Below, piece after piece: positions 35,744 through 45,674 of a DNA stretch of 64,000 nucleotides. Position numbers and translations under genes: made by a program. The notes under the pieces were generated by a model. That model was not told where the DNA came from. It saw nothing but the letters and a program-made list of their open reading frames with translations, and searched no databases. Where the stretch lies: positions 744,001 through 808,000 of the forward strand of contig NZ_CP118950.1 in assembly GCF_029024465.1 (NCBI RefSeq). Reading direction: 5' to 3'. Source of the DNA: Lactococcus garvieae subsp. garvieae (lineage in GTDB: Bacteria > Bacillota > Bacilli > Lactobacillales > Streptococcaceae). Every line of letters begins with the position of its first letter. Within the stretch, counting starts at the first letter, position 1.

Positions 35744-37138
35744 GTGGAAGAACAACTCTCTACAAGTCAGCAAAATACAGCACAAGAAGTACAGGTAGGC
35801 AAAGCCGTTCCTGTCATCCTTTTATTGATGATTTTTTCTTTGGTCATTGATAATTCTTTTAAAATAATTTCCCCTAAACTGGTTGAATATTTCCATGTTT
35901 CTGCGAGTACAGTCGCTTGGCAAGTGACCTTAGCCGGATTAGTTATAGGAATGGGAGCAGTTGTCTATGCTTCGCTTTCTGACAGTATTAGTATTCGTTC
36001 ATTACTTATTTTTGGTATTCTTTTAATTTCTGCAGGTTCCTTTATGGGTTATCTGGTTCATGATAATTATTGGTTGGTTGTTTTTGCACGTGTTATTCAG
36101 GCTGCCGGATTGGGTGCTACCGAGACCCTCTATCTTATCTTTGTAGCCCGCTATGTTGCACCAGATAAGCAAAAAAAATATTATGGCTTTTCGACTTCCA
36201 GTTTTCAAATTGCGACAGTCATTGGTACTTTGACTGGAGGTTTTATCACGACTCATTTAGCTTGGCAAACACTTTTCCTTGTGCCCTTACTTTCATTATT
36301 GGTTATCCCCTTCCTTTTGAAATATCTTCCCAAAGAATCTGGTGAGAAAAAATATATTGACGTGATGGGAATTATGCTTGTTGCAGCTGTTGCTGTTACT
36401 GCAATGGTTTACTTGACCAATTTCTCATGGCTTGTTTTAATTGGCTTTATTTTGGCAACAGTTGTTTTCTTACTTTATATTTCGAAAAAGAAAAATGCTT
36501 TTATTACGATAGACTTTTTCAAAAATAAATTGTTTGTCTTTACCTTGATTGCTGCACTTTTGATTTATTCGACACAAGCCGCCTTTACCTTGAATACATT
36601 TTCATTCTTACTTACAGATGTGTATCAAATGCAATTAGACAGTGTATCTTTGATGTTTATTCCCGCTTGTTTAGCGGCTGCGATTGTAGGAAGTCTTTCA
36701 GGAGCAATTGCTTCCAAACTCAATTCATTTAAAGCTGTTGTTGTTTCAATGGTGACTATTGTTGTGACAATTGTACTTGCTGCTCTGTTCATGGGGGCCT
36801 CAGTCTTCCTCTTCACCTTCTTACTTATTTTAAGTTCATGTGCATTTGCCATGATGTACGCACCACTCATGCATACAAGTTTGGAAAAAATGCCAGAAGA
36901 AAATAAAGGAACGGCTATTGGTTTTTACAATCTTTGTATCAATATTGCAATGTCTATCGGCTTTACTTACTCTTCCCGCTTTATTGATGGTGTGAATCTT
37001 CATGTGTTTTCAGCAACAGTGAAAGGACATTATAGTGAAGTACTTCTCATGATTGCAGGTGTAGCCATTGCTGCCTTAGCAGTTTTCATTTTCCTCATCA
37101 AAGGGCAACTTCCGAACGAGAAAAGTTTTTCTGCATGA
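35744..37138 (+). CDS. MFS drug efflux protein, Tet(L)/DHA2-like
   Basis: 464 residues, about 14 membrane segments, related to the Tet(K)/Tet(L)-like and Bmr3-like 14-TM exporters: TVAWQVTLAGLVIGMGAVVYASLSD early, RVIQAAGLGATETLYLIFVARY in the second block, and ENKGTAIGFYNLCINIAMSIG late. Drug specificity cannot be told. The start is GTG 35744 with CGGAGGA upstream; an in-frame ATG at 35681 overlaps the promoter. Confidence 0.86.
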   Translation: MEEQLSTSQQNTAQEVQVGKAVPVILLLMIFSLVIDNSFKIISPKLVEYFHVSASTVAWQVTLAGLVIGMGAVVYASLSDSISIRSLLIFGILLISAGSFMGYLVHDNYWLVVFARVIQAAGLGATETLYLIFVARYVAPDKQKKYYGFSTSSFQIATVIGTLTGGFITTHLAWQTLFLVPLLSLLVIPFLLKYLPKESGEKKYIDVMGIMLVAAVAVTAMVYLTNFSWLVLIGFILATVVFLLYISKKKNAFITIDFFKNKLFVFTLIAALLIYSTQAAFTLNTFSFLLTDVYQMQLDSVSLMFIPACLAAAIVGSLSGAIASKLNSFKAVVVSMVTIVVTIVLAALFMGASVFLFTFLLILSSCAFAMMYAPLMHTSLEKMPEENKGTAIGFYNLCINIAMSIGFTYSSRFIDGVNLHVFSATVKGHYSEVLLMIAGVAIAALAVFIFLIKGQLPNEKSFSA

Positions 37139-37220
37139 AAGTTTAGCTCTGGAAACCTATTCACCACTAAATAGTTTATAATGATAATATATAGAGTTCA
37201 CTAAGTAAGGAGAAAATAAT

Positions 37221-38456
37221 ATGCCTAAGAAATTTAACCGTGTTCACCTCGTAGTTATGGATTCCGTCGGAATCGGTGCTGCACCAGATGCAGATAAATT
37301 TTTCAATCACGATGTAGAAACACACGAAGCAGTAAATGATGTTAATTCGGATACAATCGGCCACATATCAGAAATCCGTGGTCTAAATGTTCCTCATCTT
37401 CAAGAAATGGGCTGGGGCAATATCCCACGCGATACAGCTCTAAAAACTGTTCCTGCTGCTGAACAACCCAAAGCTTATGTCACAAAGCTCCAAGAAGTTT
37501 CTAAAGGGAAAGACACAATGACAGGGCACTGGGAAATCATGGGTCTGAATATCCAAACCCCTTTTCCAACATACCCTGAAGGTTATCCTGAAGATTTACT
37601 TCAAAAAATTGAAGAGTTTTCAGGACGTAAAGTCATTCGTGAAGCCAATAAACCTTATTCTGGAACAGCTGTCATCGATGACTTTGGCCCACGTCAAATG
37701 GAAACAGGCGAGTTGATTATTTATACATCAGCCGATCCTGTGTTACAAATTGCGGCACATGAAGATATCATTTCACGTGAAGAATTGTACAAAATTTGCG
37801 AATACGTGCGTTCAATCACATTGGAAGGTTCAGGCATTATGATTGGCCGTATCATTGCACGTCCTTATGTGGGTACACCAGGAGACTTTACACGTACTGA
37901 TGGGCGTCGTGATTATGCCTTGAGCCCATTTGACGAAACAGTTTTGGAAAAACTCTACAATGCTGGCGTTGACACTTACTCGGTAGGTAAAATCTCTGAC
38001 ATTTTCAACACGGTTGGTGTGAAATATGATATGGGACATAATAAAAACGATATGGATGGTGTAGACCGTCTTCTCAAAGCAATGCGCAAAGAAGAATTCG
38101 TTGAAGGCTTTAGCTTTACGAACTTGGTTGATTTCGATGCAAAATATGGTCACCGCCGTGATGTAGAAGGTTATGGACAAGCTATCGAAGACTTTGACGG
38201 ACGTTTGCCTGAAATTCTTGAAGCGATGCATGAAGATGACTTGCTCATGATTACAGCTGACCACGGAAATGATCCAAGCTATGTAGGTACCGACCATACA
38301 CGTGAATATATTCCCCTTGTGATCTTCTCACCTTCATTGAAAGAACCAAAAGTTCTACCTTTGGGACACTTCGCAGATATCTCTGCTACAATTGCAGATA
38401 ACTTTAACATTGACAAGGCTGAAATCGGGGAATCCTTCCTTGAAAGCTTGGTCTAA
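37221..38456 (+). CDS. deoB: Phosphopentomutase
   Basis: 411 residues, alkaline-phosphatase superfamily; interconverts (deoxy)ribose 1- and 5-phosphate in nucleoside salvage. Metal-binding signatures are [14 protein letters not shown] at the start, [11 protein letters not shown]-type sequence ([19 protein letters not shown]) near the end, and KDTMTGHWE. It heads a salvage cluster with punA and deoD. AAGGAG precedes ATG 37221, and TATAAT lies 40 nt upstream. Confidence 0.97.
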   Translation: MPKKFNRVHLVVMDSVGIGAAPDADKFFNHDVETHEAVNDVNSDTIGHISEIRGLNVPHLQEMGWGNIPRDTALKTVPAAEQPKAYVTKLQEVSKGKDTMTGHWEIMGLNIQTPFPTYPEGYPEDLLQKIEEFSGRKVIREANKPYSGTAVIDDFGPRQMETGELIIYTSADPVLQIAAHEDIISREELYKICEYVRSITLEGSGIMIGRIIARPYVGTPGDFTRTDGRRDYALSPFDETVLEKLYNAGVDTYSVGKISDIFNTVGVKYDMGHNKNDMDGVDRLLKAMRKEEFVEGFSFTNLVDFDAKYGHRRDVEGYGQAIEDFDGRLPEILEAMHEDDLLMITADHGNDPSYVGTDHTREYIPLVIFSPSLKEPKVLPLGHFADISATIADNFNIDKAEIGESFLESLV

Positions 38457-38459
38457 TAC

Positions 38460-38729
38460 ATGACTAAAAAAGTTTTTTGTCAGTCTTGCGGTATGCCTTT
38501 AGCTCAAACGGCCGATTTTGGAACAGAAAGTAACGGTCAAGCAGCTACTGAATATTGTAGATACTGTTATCAAAATGGGGCTTGGACACAACCCAACATT
38601 ACTTTGGAAGAAACAATTGCTTTAGGAAGTAAAGCCTTGGATCAACTGGAAATATCAGGATTTAAAAAATGGCTCCTCAAGTCACTTTACCCGATGCCAA
38701 TAAAGGGCTTGAAGCGCTGGAAAAAATAA
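38460..38729 (+). CDS. Small zinc-ribbon protein
   Basis: 89 residues of the putative zinc ribbon family (PF12674-like): FCQSCGMPL and YCRYCYQNGAW supply four cysteines. It is wedged between deoB (3 nt before) and punA (19 nt after), so it is cotranscribed with the nucleoside genes. Function is unknown. Confidence 0.82.
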   Translation: MTKKVFCQSCGMPLAQTADFGTESNGQAATEYCRYCYQNGAWTQPNITLEETIALGSKALDQLEISGFKKWLLKSLYPMPIKGLKRWKK

Positions 38730-38748
38730 AAATTAAAGGAACACAAAA

Positions 38749-39564
38749 ATGGAATTGAAAATGAAGTTAGCGGAAACGACAAAATACCTCAAAGATCAGG
38801 GTGTTGGCGCTATTGATGTTGCCCTTATCTTAGGGTCAGGTTTGGGAGAATTAGCGGGTGAAATTGAAAATCCTGTTATTATTAAATATGAAACAATCCC
38901 TCACTTCCCTGTTTCAACAGTTGTAGGTCATGCGGGACAACTCGTTTATGGCGATCTGTCTGGCAAGAAAGTCATTGCTATGCAAGGGCGTTTCCATTTC
39001 TATGAAGGCAATTCAATGGAAGTTGTGACTTATCCTGTACGTGTTTTCTCAGCTCTTGGTACACCATCCATTATTGTTACCAATGCTGCAGGAGGGGTAA
39101 ATAAAGACTTCGCGCCGGGTGACTTGATGATCATTAACGACCATATCAATTTCATGGGAACAAACCCATTGATTGGCGCTAATGACGATGAAATCGGCCC
39201 TCGTTTCCCAGACATGTCACAAGCTTATGATAAAGCTTATCAGGCGCTTGCTAAGGAGACAGCAGCAGAAATGTCAGCCAAGGTTCAAGAAGGGGTCTAC
39301 ATGGGCTTCACAGGGCCTACTTATGAAACACCAGCAGAAATCCATATGGCTCGCACGATGGGCGCTTCAGCAGTGGGAATGTCAACTGTTCCTGAAGTTA
39401 TTGTGGCTGTTCATTCGGGAATGCGTGTTTTGGGCATTTCATGCATTACTAACTTGGCTGCAGGTATGCAAAGCGAACTTAACCATGCGGAAGTTGTGGA
39501 GACAACAGAACGTGTGAAAGAAACATTTAAAACACTTGTTAAGAATATTTTAGTGAAAATGTGA
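38749..39564 (+). CDS. punA: Purine nucleoside phosphorylase, trimeric type
   Basis: 271 residues. LGSGLGELA binds phosphate, HFPVSTVVGHAGQLV and TNAAGGVN are family motifs. It cleaves inosine/guanosine to base and ribose 1-phosphate, which DeoB then isomerises. It is followed by its own terminator and then by deoD, a hexameric type enzyme with a complementary substrate range. Confidence 0.95.
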   Translation: MELKMKLAETTKYLKDQGVGAIDVALILGSGLGELAGEIENPVIIKYETIPHFPVSTVVGHAGQLVYGDLSGKKVIAMQGRFHFYEGNSMEVVTYPVRVFSALGTPSIIVTNAAGGVNKDFAPGDLMIINDHINFMGTNPLIGANDDEIGPRFPDMSQAYDKAYQALAKETAAEMSAKVQEGVYMGFTGPTYETPAEIHMARTMGASAVGMSTVPEVIVAVHSGMRVLGISCITNLAAGMQSELNHAEVVETTERVKETFKTLVKNILVKM

Positions 39565-39571
39565 TAAAATA

Positions 39572-39602
39572 AGAGAAAACGTGTTAGCGTTTTCTTTTTT
39601 TA
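39572..39602 (+). terminator. Terminator between punA and deoD
   Basis: AGAAAACG/CGTTTTCT with 6-nt loop and T7; deoD downstream needs read-through or its own promoter. Confidence 0.82.
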
Positions 39603-39647
39603 GTGGAGAAAGCGGGCACCAAAATAACCTAAACACAAGGAGTAACT

Positions 39648-40346
39648 ATGTCAGTTCATATCGAAGCTAAAGAAGGTCAAATTGCAGATAAAATCCTCTT
39701 GCCAGGTGATCCACTGCGTGCCAAGTTCATCGCCGATAATTTTCTCGAGGATGCTCAACAATTCAATAATGTTCGAGGCATGCTGGGCTATACAGGGACC
39801 TATAAAGGACACCGAATTTCAGTTATGGGAACAGGCATGGGAATGCCATCAATCTCCATCTATGCCCATGAATTAATCACCGAATACGGTGTCAAAAAAC
39901 TGATTCGAGTAGGCACAGCAGGTGCGTTAAATGAAGATGTTCATGTACGAGATTTGGTTTTGGCGCAAGGGGCTGCAACGACTTCTCGCATTATAAAAAA
40001 TGACTGGCCACAGTTTGATTTGCCGCAAATTGCTGATTTTGATTTGCTGGACAAGGCTTATCATATTGCCAAAAACTTAAATCTTCAAACTCATGTAGGT
40101 AATGTTCTTTCGGCTGACTTATTCTACAGTGATATTGATACACTGGCTATAGGTAAATTAGGTGTAAAAGCAGTAGAGATGGAAGCAGCAGCGCTTTATT
40201 ATTTAGGGGCTAAACATAATGTTCAAACACTAGGAATCATGACCATCTCAGACAGTCTCGTGACAGGGGAATCCACAAGTGCAGAAGAACGTCAAAATAC
40301 TTTTACTGATATGATGCGTGTAGGTCTTGAGACACTAATTGTTTAG
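39648..40346 (+). CDS. deoD: Purine nucleoside phosphorylase DeoD, hexameric type
   Basis: 232 residues: [32 protein letters not shown] and [10 protein letters not shown] are diagnostic of DeoD. It accepts 6-amino and 6-oxo purine nucleosides and so broadens the salvage provided by punA. The AAGGAG ribosome binding site is strong. Confidence 0.96.
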   Translation: MSVHIEAKEGQIADKILLPGDPLRAKFIADNFLEDAQQFNNVRGMLGYTGTYKGHRISVMGTGMGMPSISIYAHELITEYGVKKLIRVGTAGALNEDVHVRDLVLAQGAATTSRIIKNDWPQFDLPQIADFDLLDKAYHIAKNLNLQTHVGNVLSADLFYSDIDTLAIGKLGVKAVEMEAAALYYLGAKHNVQTLGIMTISDSLVTGESTSAEERQNTFTDMMRVGLETLIV

Positions 40347-40362
40347 TGATAAAGCAAAAATA

Positions 40363-40375
40363 AAAGCCGAACATT
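40363..40375 (+). promoter_or_regulatory. PurBox upstream of fhs
   Basis: AAAGCCGAACATT matches the lactococcal PurBox AWWWCCGAACWWT at 12 of 13 positions. Its centre lies 76 nt before the start predicted from the extended -10 (TGT TAAAAT, 40430-40438), the spacing known for PurR activation. Confidence 0.72.
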
Positions 40376-40476
40376 CAAGGAGTAAACTTATTAGATTTAG
40401 CATTTACAAAGGAAATTTCCAGATGTTTCTGTTAAAATAATAAGAAAGTTATGGAGATTAGGGAGTTGTTTAAGAG

Positions 40477-42147
40477 ATGAAAACAGATATTGAAATCGCA
40501 CAAGAATGCAAGATGACAGCCATCACGGACGTTGCTGAAAAAATCGGTTTAAGTTTTGAAGATATCGAACTTTACGGAAAATATAAAGCAAAAATACCAC
40601 TCGAAAGTCTTAAAAAGTTTGAGAGCAATCCCGAGGGCAAACTTGTCTTGGTTACCTCCATTAACCCTACTCCGGCAGGTGAAGGAAAATCGACAGTGAC
40701 AGTTGGATTGGCGGATGCCTTTGCACGGTTGAATCAAAAGGTAATGGTGGCATTGCGTGAGCCATCTTTAGGTCCTGTGATGGGAATAAAAGGTGGTGCT
40801 ACAGGTGGGGGTTATGCTCAAGTTCTGCCGATGGAAGATATTAACTTGCATTTCACTGGCGACATTCATGCCATGACAACGGCAAATAATGCTATTGCAG
40901 CACTTTTAGATAATCATATTTTCCAAGGAAATACTTTAAACATCGATAGTCGTCGTGTGGTTTGGAAACGTGTCTTAGATATGAATGACCGTGAGCTTCG
41001 TCATATCGTTGCTGGCTTAGGTAGTGTGGTTAATGGTGTGCCCCGTGAGGATGGTTTTGATATCACTGTGGCCAGTGAGATTATGGCTGTTTTATGTTTG
41101 GCTACTTCATTGACGGATTTGAAAGAACGTCTTTCGCGTATCGTTGTTGCTTATACTTATGATCGTCAACCAGTAACTGTGGGCGATTTAGAGATTGAAG
41201 GTGCAATTACGGTCCTCTTGAAAGATGCGCTTAAGCCAAATCTGGCTCAAACCATTGAAGGGACACCCGTAGTAGTACACGGCGGTCCATTTGCCAACAT
41301 TGCCCACGGCTGTAACTCCGTTTTAGCTACAAAAACAGCCTTGAAATTAGCAGATGTGACCATTACAGAGGCTGGATTTGGTGCGGATCTAGGCGGCGAA
41401 AAATTCCTCGATATTAAAACACGTCAGTTGGGAAAAACGCCTGATGCTATTGTTATCGTAGCTACTCTTCGTGCTTTGAAAATGCATGGTGGCGTTGCTA
41501 AAACGGCACTCACTGGCGAAAATGTTGCAGCCGTTACCCAAGGCTTTGCAAATCTGAAACGTCATATTAAAAATATGGCGAGCTACGGTGCGCCAATTGT
41601 TGTAGCCATCAATCAATTTGCCAGTGATACTGAGGCGGAAATAGCGGAGTTAACACGACTTGTTGAAGCAGAAGGTGTTGCCGTGAGTTTGACCCAAGTC
41701 TTTGAAAAGGGCGGCGCAGGTGGAATTGATTTAGCTGAAAAACTAACAAGTATATTCACTCAGGAAGCAAAAGAGTTCCATTACCTTTATGATTTAGAAG
41801 CTTCAGTAGAGAACAAGATTACAACAGTTGTGACCCAAATTTATGGGGGCAAGAAAGTTAACTTTTCTGCAAAAGCAGCACGTCAATTAAAAGAAATTGA
41901 GGAGAACGGTTGGGACAAGCTTCCCGTTTGTATGGCGAAGACGCAGTATTCATTTTCTGATAATCCCAAACTTTTAGCAGCACCAGAAGGATTTGAAGTG
42001 ACTGTTCGTGAGTTGGTGCCAAAGATTGGAGCAGGGTTTATCGTGGCCTTGTTAGGTGATGTGATGACTATGCCGGGCTTACCTAAAAAACCAGCAGCTT
42101 TAAATATGGATATTGACGAAACAGGGAAAATCACAGGTTTGTTCTAA
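40477..42147 (+). CDS. fhs: Formate--tetrahydrofolate ligase
   Basis: 556 residues, makes 10-formyl-THF from formate, ATP and THF for purine synthesis. P-loop [17 protein letters not shown] near residue 65, then [23 protein letters not shown] and the C-terminal [11 protein letters not shown]. The PurBox 100 nt upstream places it in the PurR regulon, in line with its role in purine one-carbon supply. A VOC gene follows after 13 nt. Confidence 0.96.
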   Translation: MKTDIEIAQECKMTAITDVAEKIGLSFEDIELYGKYKAKIPLESLKKFESNPEGKLVLVTSINPTPAGEGKSTVTVGLADAFARLNQKVMVALREPSLGPVMGIKGGATGGGYAQVLPMEDINLHFTGDIHAMTTANNAIAALLDNHIFQGNTLNIDSRRVVWKRVLDMNDRELRHIVAGLGSVVNGVPREDGFDITVASEIMAVLCLATSLTDLKERLSRIVVAYTYDRQPVTVGDLEIEGAITVLLKDALKPNLAQTIEGTPVVVHGGPFANIAHGCNSVLATKTALKLADVTITEAGFGADLGGEKFLDIKTRQLGKTPDAIVIVATLRALKMHGGVAKTALTGENVAAVTQGFANLKRHIKNMASYGAPIVVAINQFASDTEAEIAELTRLVEAEGVAVSLTQVFEKGGAGGIDLAEKLTSIFTQEAKEFHYLYDLEASVENKITTVVTQIYGGKKVNFSAKAARQLKEIEENGWDKLPVCMAKTQYSFSDNPKLLAAPEGFEVTVRELVPKIGAGFIVALLGDVMTMPGLPKKPAALNMDIDETGKITGLF

Positions 42148-42160
42148 GCAAAGGAGAACG

Positions 42161-42571
42161 ATGGTAAAATCAAAACTTACCCCTTTTATAACTTTAAATG
42201 GCAAGTCCAAGGAAGCGATGACTTTTTATGCTCAAGTTTTACCAGACACAAAGATTATACGGATGGAGTTTTATCATGAAAGTCCAGCTTTTTCTGAGCT
42301 GAAAGAAGAACTTGTTTTATATGGAAGTTTGGAAATAAAAGGGACAGAGCTCTTCTTTCTTGATATGCAAAAAGAATATGCAGCCCCAACACCTAACTGG
42401 TCAAATTCGCTTCTTCTCGATTGTGCGACGGAAGCTGAATTTGATGAAATTTTTGCCGCTTTATCAGACCAAGGAAGCATTATGATGGGACCGGAAGCTG
42501 TAGGAGATATTCGTAAATGCGCTTGGATTACTGACAAATTCGGCCTGACTTGGCAACCCGTTTGGAAATAA
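42161..42571 (+). CDS. VOC-superfamily protein (PhnB-like)
   Basis: 136 residues; LTPFITLNGKSKEAMTFYAQVLPDTKI at the start and DIRKCAWITDKFGLTWQPVW at the end identify the PhnB-like branch, as in the gene at 10837. Substrate unknown. ATG 42161 has AAGGAGAACG directly upstream; an in-frame start inside fhs (42113) is rejected. It is probably cotranscribed with fhs. Confidence 0.8.
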   Translation: MVKSKLTPFITLNGKSKEAMTFYAQVLPDTKIIRMEFYHESPAFSELKEELVLYGSLEIKGTELFFLDMQKEYAAPTPNWSNSLLLDCATEAEFDEIFAALSDQGSIMMGPEAVGDIRKCAWITDKFGLTWQPVWK

Positions 42572-42576
42572 AATTG

Positions 42577-42610
42577 AAAAAGTTATCCGCTTAGAGGGGT
42601 AACTTTTTTG
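42577..42610 (+). terminator. Terminator after fhs-VOC
   Basis: AAAAGTTATCC pairs with GGGGTAACTTTT (one G-U), T6 tail. Confidence 0.85.
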
Positions 42611-42738
42611 TTTGCTGATATTAAATAAATAAAATTCCGTTATAAAAAAATCTTAACCCCTCAATAAACAAATAATATGACAAACCGATAGGGAGCGTGA
42701 TAAACTTTAAATATCAAAAAATTAAGGAGAACATTACT

Positions 42739-43596
42739 ATGAAAAAGTCACTGAAGCTTTCACTCGCGCTCGTTTCGCTTATCGCCGCAGGAGCTTTAGC
42801 TGCTTGCAGTAATGGTGGTTCATCAAGTAAAGAAGAATCAAAAACCAAGCAAACGGAGATTGTTGTAGCTACAGATGGAGCAACTAAACCCTTTACCTAT
42901 TCTGATAATCAAGGAAATTTGACAGGATATGACATTGAGGTTGCACGTGCTGTCTTTGATAAGTTGCCTGAATATAAAGTAACGTATCAAGCAGTTGACT
43001 TTTCTGGGATTGTTCCAGGTTTGGATAGCGGTCGCTATCAGATGGGCGCCAATGATTTTGGCTGGTCAAAAGAACGTGCAGAAAAATATAATTTTTCATC
43101 ACCAATTTCTAAATCGAATAATGCCGTATTGACCAAAGATGGTAATTATACAACTCTAGAAGATCTTGCAGGTAAAAGTACAATTGGAAATCCAGCTTCT
43201 AACTATACAAAGATTATCAATGACTGGAACAATGCCCACCCTGACAAGAAAATAAACATCAGCTACTCTTCAGATAGCACATCTATCAATACACGCTTTA
43301 ACCAGATTGAATCAGGGAAGATTGATTTCATGCTTTATGATAAAATCTCTCTGCAATCAAGCATCAAGGATCAAGGGTTTGACAGCTTGAAAATTCAAGA
43401 TATCGATACTTCAACAGGTGATCCTGAACACGACGGTTATGAGTATTTCCTCTTTGCAAAAGATGATGCTGGCAAAGAACTTCAAACAAAAGTCAATAAA
43501 GTCCTTGCTGAGCTTGAAAAAGATGGGACCTTGAAAAAACTTTCAGAAAAATTCTTCGATGGAGATTTTGTACCAGAAGCAAGCAAGTTTAAATAA
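42739..43596 (+). CDS. Polar amino-acid ABC transporter, substrate-binding lipoprotein
   Basis: 285 residues of the SBP_bac_3 family. The signal peptide ends GALAAC with Cys23 as lipidated residue; the binding domain begins EIVVATDGATKPFTYSD and contains GYDIEVARAVFD. It delivers an amino acid, perhaps cystine or a polar residue, to the permease/ATPase encoded downstream. ATG 42739 follows AAGGAG; the in-frame ATG at 42697 is in the leader. Confidence 0.92.
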   Translation: MKKSLKLSLALVSLIAAGALAACSNGGSSSKEESKTKQTEIVVATDGATKPFTYSDNQGNLTGYDIEVARAVFDKLPEYKVTYQAVDFSGIVPGLDSGRYQMGANDFGWSKERAEKYNFSSPISKSNNAVLTKDGNYTTLEDLAGKSTIGNPASNYTKIINDWNNAHPDKKINISYSSDSTSINTRFNQIESGKIDFMLYDKISLQSSIKDQGFDSLKIQDIDTSTGDPEHDGYEYFLFAKDDAGKELQTKVNKVLAELEKDGTLKKLSEKFFDGDFVPEASKFK

Positions 43597-43607
43597 ATAT
43601 TTCACAG

Positions 43608-43638
43608 ACAAGAAAAAATTATTAGTTTCTTGTATAAT
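43608..43638 (+). promoter_or_regulatory. Internal promoter with inverted repeat
   Basis: TATAAT at 43633-43638 in the gap between binding protein and permease. ACAAGAAA/TTTCTTGT (43608-43633) abuts it and could be an operator or a weak hairpin. Confidence 0.45.
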
Positions 43639-43652
43639 AGTAGGAGTAGTGT

Positions 43653-43718
43653 AAAAGCTGTCCCTGAGTCTCTCACACACAAATGCTTGTGGCACGAGTG
43701 AGGGGTTCAGACAGCTTT
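43653..43718 (+). other. Large three-tier RNA hairpin in the ABC operon
   Basis: Outer stem AAAGCTGTC/GACAGCTTT (9 bp), middle CTGA/TCAG and CTCAC/GTGAG, inner CACAA/TTGTG around a 4-nt loop. The tail TTTCTTTG is a poor U-tract. It ends 20 nt before the permease start and probably acts as partial terminator or mRNA-stability element between the binding protein and permease genes. Confidence 0.7.
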
Positions 43719-43738
43719 CTTTGATGAAGAGAATAAAA

Positions 43739-44626
43739 ATGAATAAAAATAAAAAAATAATTTTAGGCTTGGGAGTTTTGCTCCTGTTGATTATTTTGCC
43801 TATGCTTCCCTTTTTAATCATGCAAGGGCAATATAGTTTTGATGAATTTTGGACGATGTTTTTCACCAAGATTTTTAGTTGGAAAGACTTTACTGCAGCC
43901 TTCGTACCCATCATTAAAATGATTCCTATTTCATTGCAGATGACACTTATCGCAATGTTCTTTGGACTTATTTTGGGACTGCTGCTTGCACTTGTCAGAA
44001 TAAATAAGATTCCTATTTTAGACCAGTTACGTGCTTTGTTTGTTTCCTTTACACGTGGGACACCAATTCTGGTACAACTTTATTTGACTTATACAGGGAT
44101 TCCTTTGATTCTTAAAGCAATCAATATGAATTACGGTACGAATTATACGGTTAACTCTGTCCCTGCCATGCTCTTTGTGATTGTGGCTTTTGCCCTTAAC
44201 GAAGGCGCTTATAATTCAGAAACAATCCGCTCAGCCATTCAATCCGTAGATAAAGGGCAAATCGAAGCAGCACGCTCTCTTGGAATGACCAATTTTCAAG
44301 TTTTCTGGCGCGTAACCTTACCTGAAGCAGCTTCTGTTGCGACGGCGCCATTAGGAAATGCTTTAATTGGCTTACTCAAATCAACTTCACTTGCTTTTGT
44401 TGCTGGTGTAGTCGAAATGACCGCTCAAGCCCAAATCATTGGCGGTTCAACCTTCCGTCTTTTTGAAACCTACTTAGCTCTGGCCTTAATTTACTGGCCA
44501 ATCTGTATCGTTTTGGAAATCTTGATTCGTAAGATTGAAAGCAAACTAGAAATCAAAATGCCTAAAGCAGCGCGGAAAATCTCACTTGGACGCAATCCTT
44601 TTGATAATGGGGTGACCAACAAATGA
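43739..44626 (+). CDS. Amino-acid ABC transporter permease
   Basis: 295 residues of the HisM/GlnP type with about five membrane segments and the EAA loop in ALNEGAYNSETIRSAIQSVDKGQIEAARSLG. It has an N-terminal extension with an extra membrane segment. ATG 43739 with GAAGAG upstream is preferred to TTG/ATG starts at 43721-43724. It overlaps the ATPase gene by 4 nt. Confidence 0.9.
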   Translation: MNKNKKIILGLGVLLLLIILPMLPFLIMQGQYSFDEFWTMFFTKIFSWKDFTAAFVPIIKMIPISLQMTLIAMFFGLILGLLLALVRINKIPILDQLRALFVSFTRGTPILVQLYLTYTGIPLILKAINMNYGTNYTVNSVPAMLFVIVAFALNEGAYNSETIRSAIQSVDKGQIEAARSLGMTNFQVFWRVTLPEAASVATAPLGNALIGLLKSTSLAFVAGVVEMTAQAQIIGGSTFRLFETYLALALIYWPICIVLEILIRKIESKLEIKMPKAARKISLGRNPFDNGVTNK

Positions 44627-45384
44627 TAAAAATTTCAAATTTAAGTAAATCTTTTGCAGGTAATGTTGTTCTTGACAACCTTAATCTGGAAATCAATGAA
44701 GGGGATGTCATTGCGCTTATTGGTGCATCAGGTGCCGGTAAGTCCACTTTTCTACGTTCGATTAACTATCTGGAAGAAGCAGACAGTGGACAGTTAGAAA
44801 TTGATAATTTTAAAGTAGACTTTGAACATATCAGTAAACAAGAAATTCTTGAGCTTCGTCGCAAAACAGGAATGGTCTTCCAGCAGTTCAATCTCTTTGA
44901 ACGTCGTACTGCCCTTCAAAATGTGATGGAAGGCTTAATTCAAGTCAAGAAAATGTCGAAAGCAGATGCGCAAAAGCTTGCGGAGGAAAACTTAAGAAAA
45001 GTCGGCCTTGAAGATCGTATGGACTACTATCCGAAATTCTTATCCGGTGGTCAAAAGCAACGTGTAGGAATAGCTCGAGCGATGGCGATGCAACCGACTT
45101 TACTCTTGCTTGATGAGCCGACCTCAGCGCTTGACCCTGAACTTGTTGGCGAGGTGCAAGACACGATTCTCAATGCAGCTAAAAACAAACAAACAATGGT
45201 TTTAGTGAGCCACGAAATGGACTTTGTCTATAATGTTGCTACAAAAGTGCTTTTCCTAGAAAAAGGCAAAATCATTGAAGAAGGTAGCCCTGAGGAAGTG
45301 TTCCATCATCCTAAAAATCCGCGGACGAGTGAATTTCTCTCTCGTCATGTTAAAACCATTGATATAGGAAGTTCAAATGATTAA
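44623..45384 (+). CDS. Amino-acid ABC transporter ATP-binding protein
   Basis: 253 residues. Walker A GASGAGKST (about 33-41), signature LSGGQKQRVGIARAM, Walker B TLLLLDEPTSALD, H-loop VLVSHEMDF. Homologous to GlnQ/HisP/TcyN. Start overlaps the permease stop (ATGA); stop overlaps the DUF4059 start by 8 nt. Confidence 0.95.
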   Translation: MIKISNLSKSFAGNVVLDNLNLEINEGDVIALIGASGAGKSTFLRSINYLEEADSGQLEIDNFKVDFEHISKQEILELRRKTGMVFQQFNLFERRTALQNVMEGLIQVKKMSKADAQKLAEENLRKVGLEDRMDYYPKFLSGGQKQRVGIARAMAMQPTLLLLDEPTSALDPELVGEVQDTILNAAKNKQTMVLVSHEMDFVYNVATKVLFLEKGKIIEEGSPEEVFHHPKNPRTSEFLSRHVKTIDIGSSND

Positions 45385-45604
45385 TTTAGTTTTACAGTTT
45401 TATCTTAAAGGTTTACTCATTTCTTTTTTAGTTGTAGGTTTACTCAGTCTGTTGTACGGTTTTATCTATTGGCTCCGTAACCATCATAAACCTCGTAATG
45501 TCTGGCGCAATCGCTTATTTGACATTATTTTGGTGGATATTTTGACTATACCGATTTTGAGTTTCGCCGTTGTGGGAATACTGATTATTTTGAGAATCAG
45601 ATGA
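45377..45604 (+). CDS. DUF4059-family small membrane protein
   Basis: 75 residues with two membrane segments (about 8-30 and 52-72) separated by a basic loop WLRNHHKPRNVWRNRL. It matches the DUF4059 proteins found between an amino-acid ABC ATPase and trxB in streptococci. It overlaps the ATPase gene; role unknown, perhaps in thiol/cystine uptake given the neighbours (inference). Confidence 0.8.
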   Translation: MINLVLQFYLKGLLISFLVVGLLSLLYGFIYWLRNHHKPRNVWRNRLFDIILVDILTIPILSFAVVGILIILRIR

Positions 45605-45674
45605 TTGCAAATCAAAATAATGGCAAATAATTAAAAGAGAAATTATAATGGTTCTATACTTGAAGAGGTGAATT

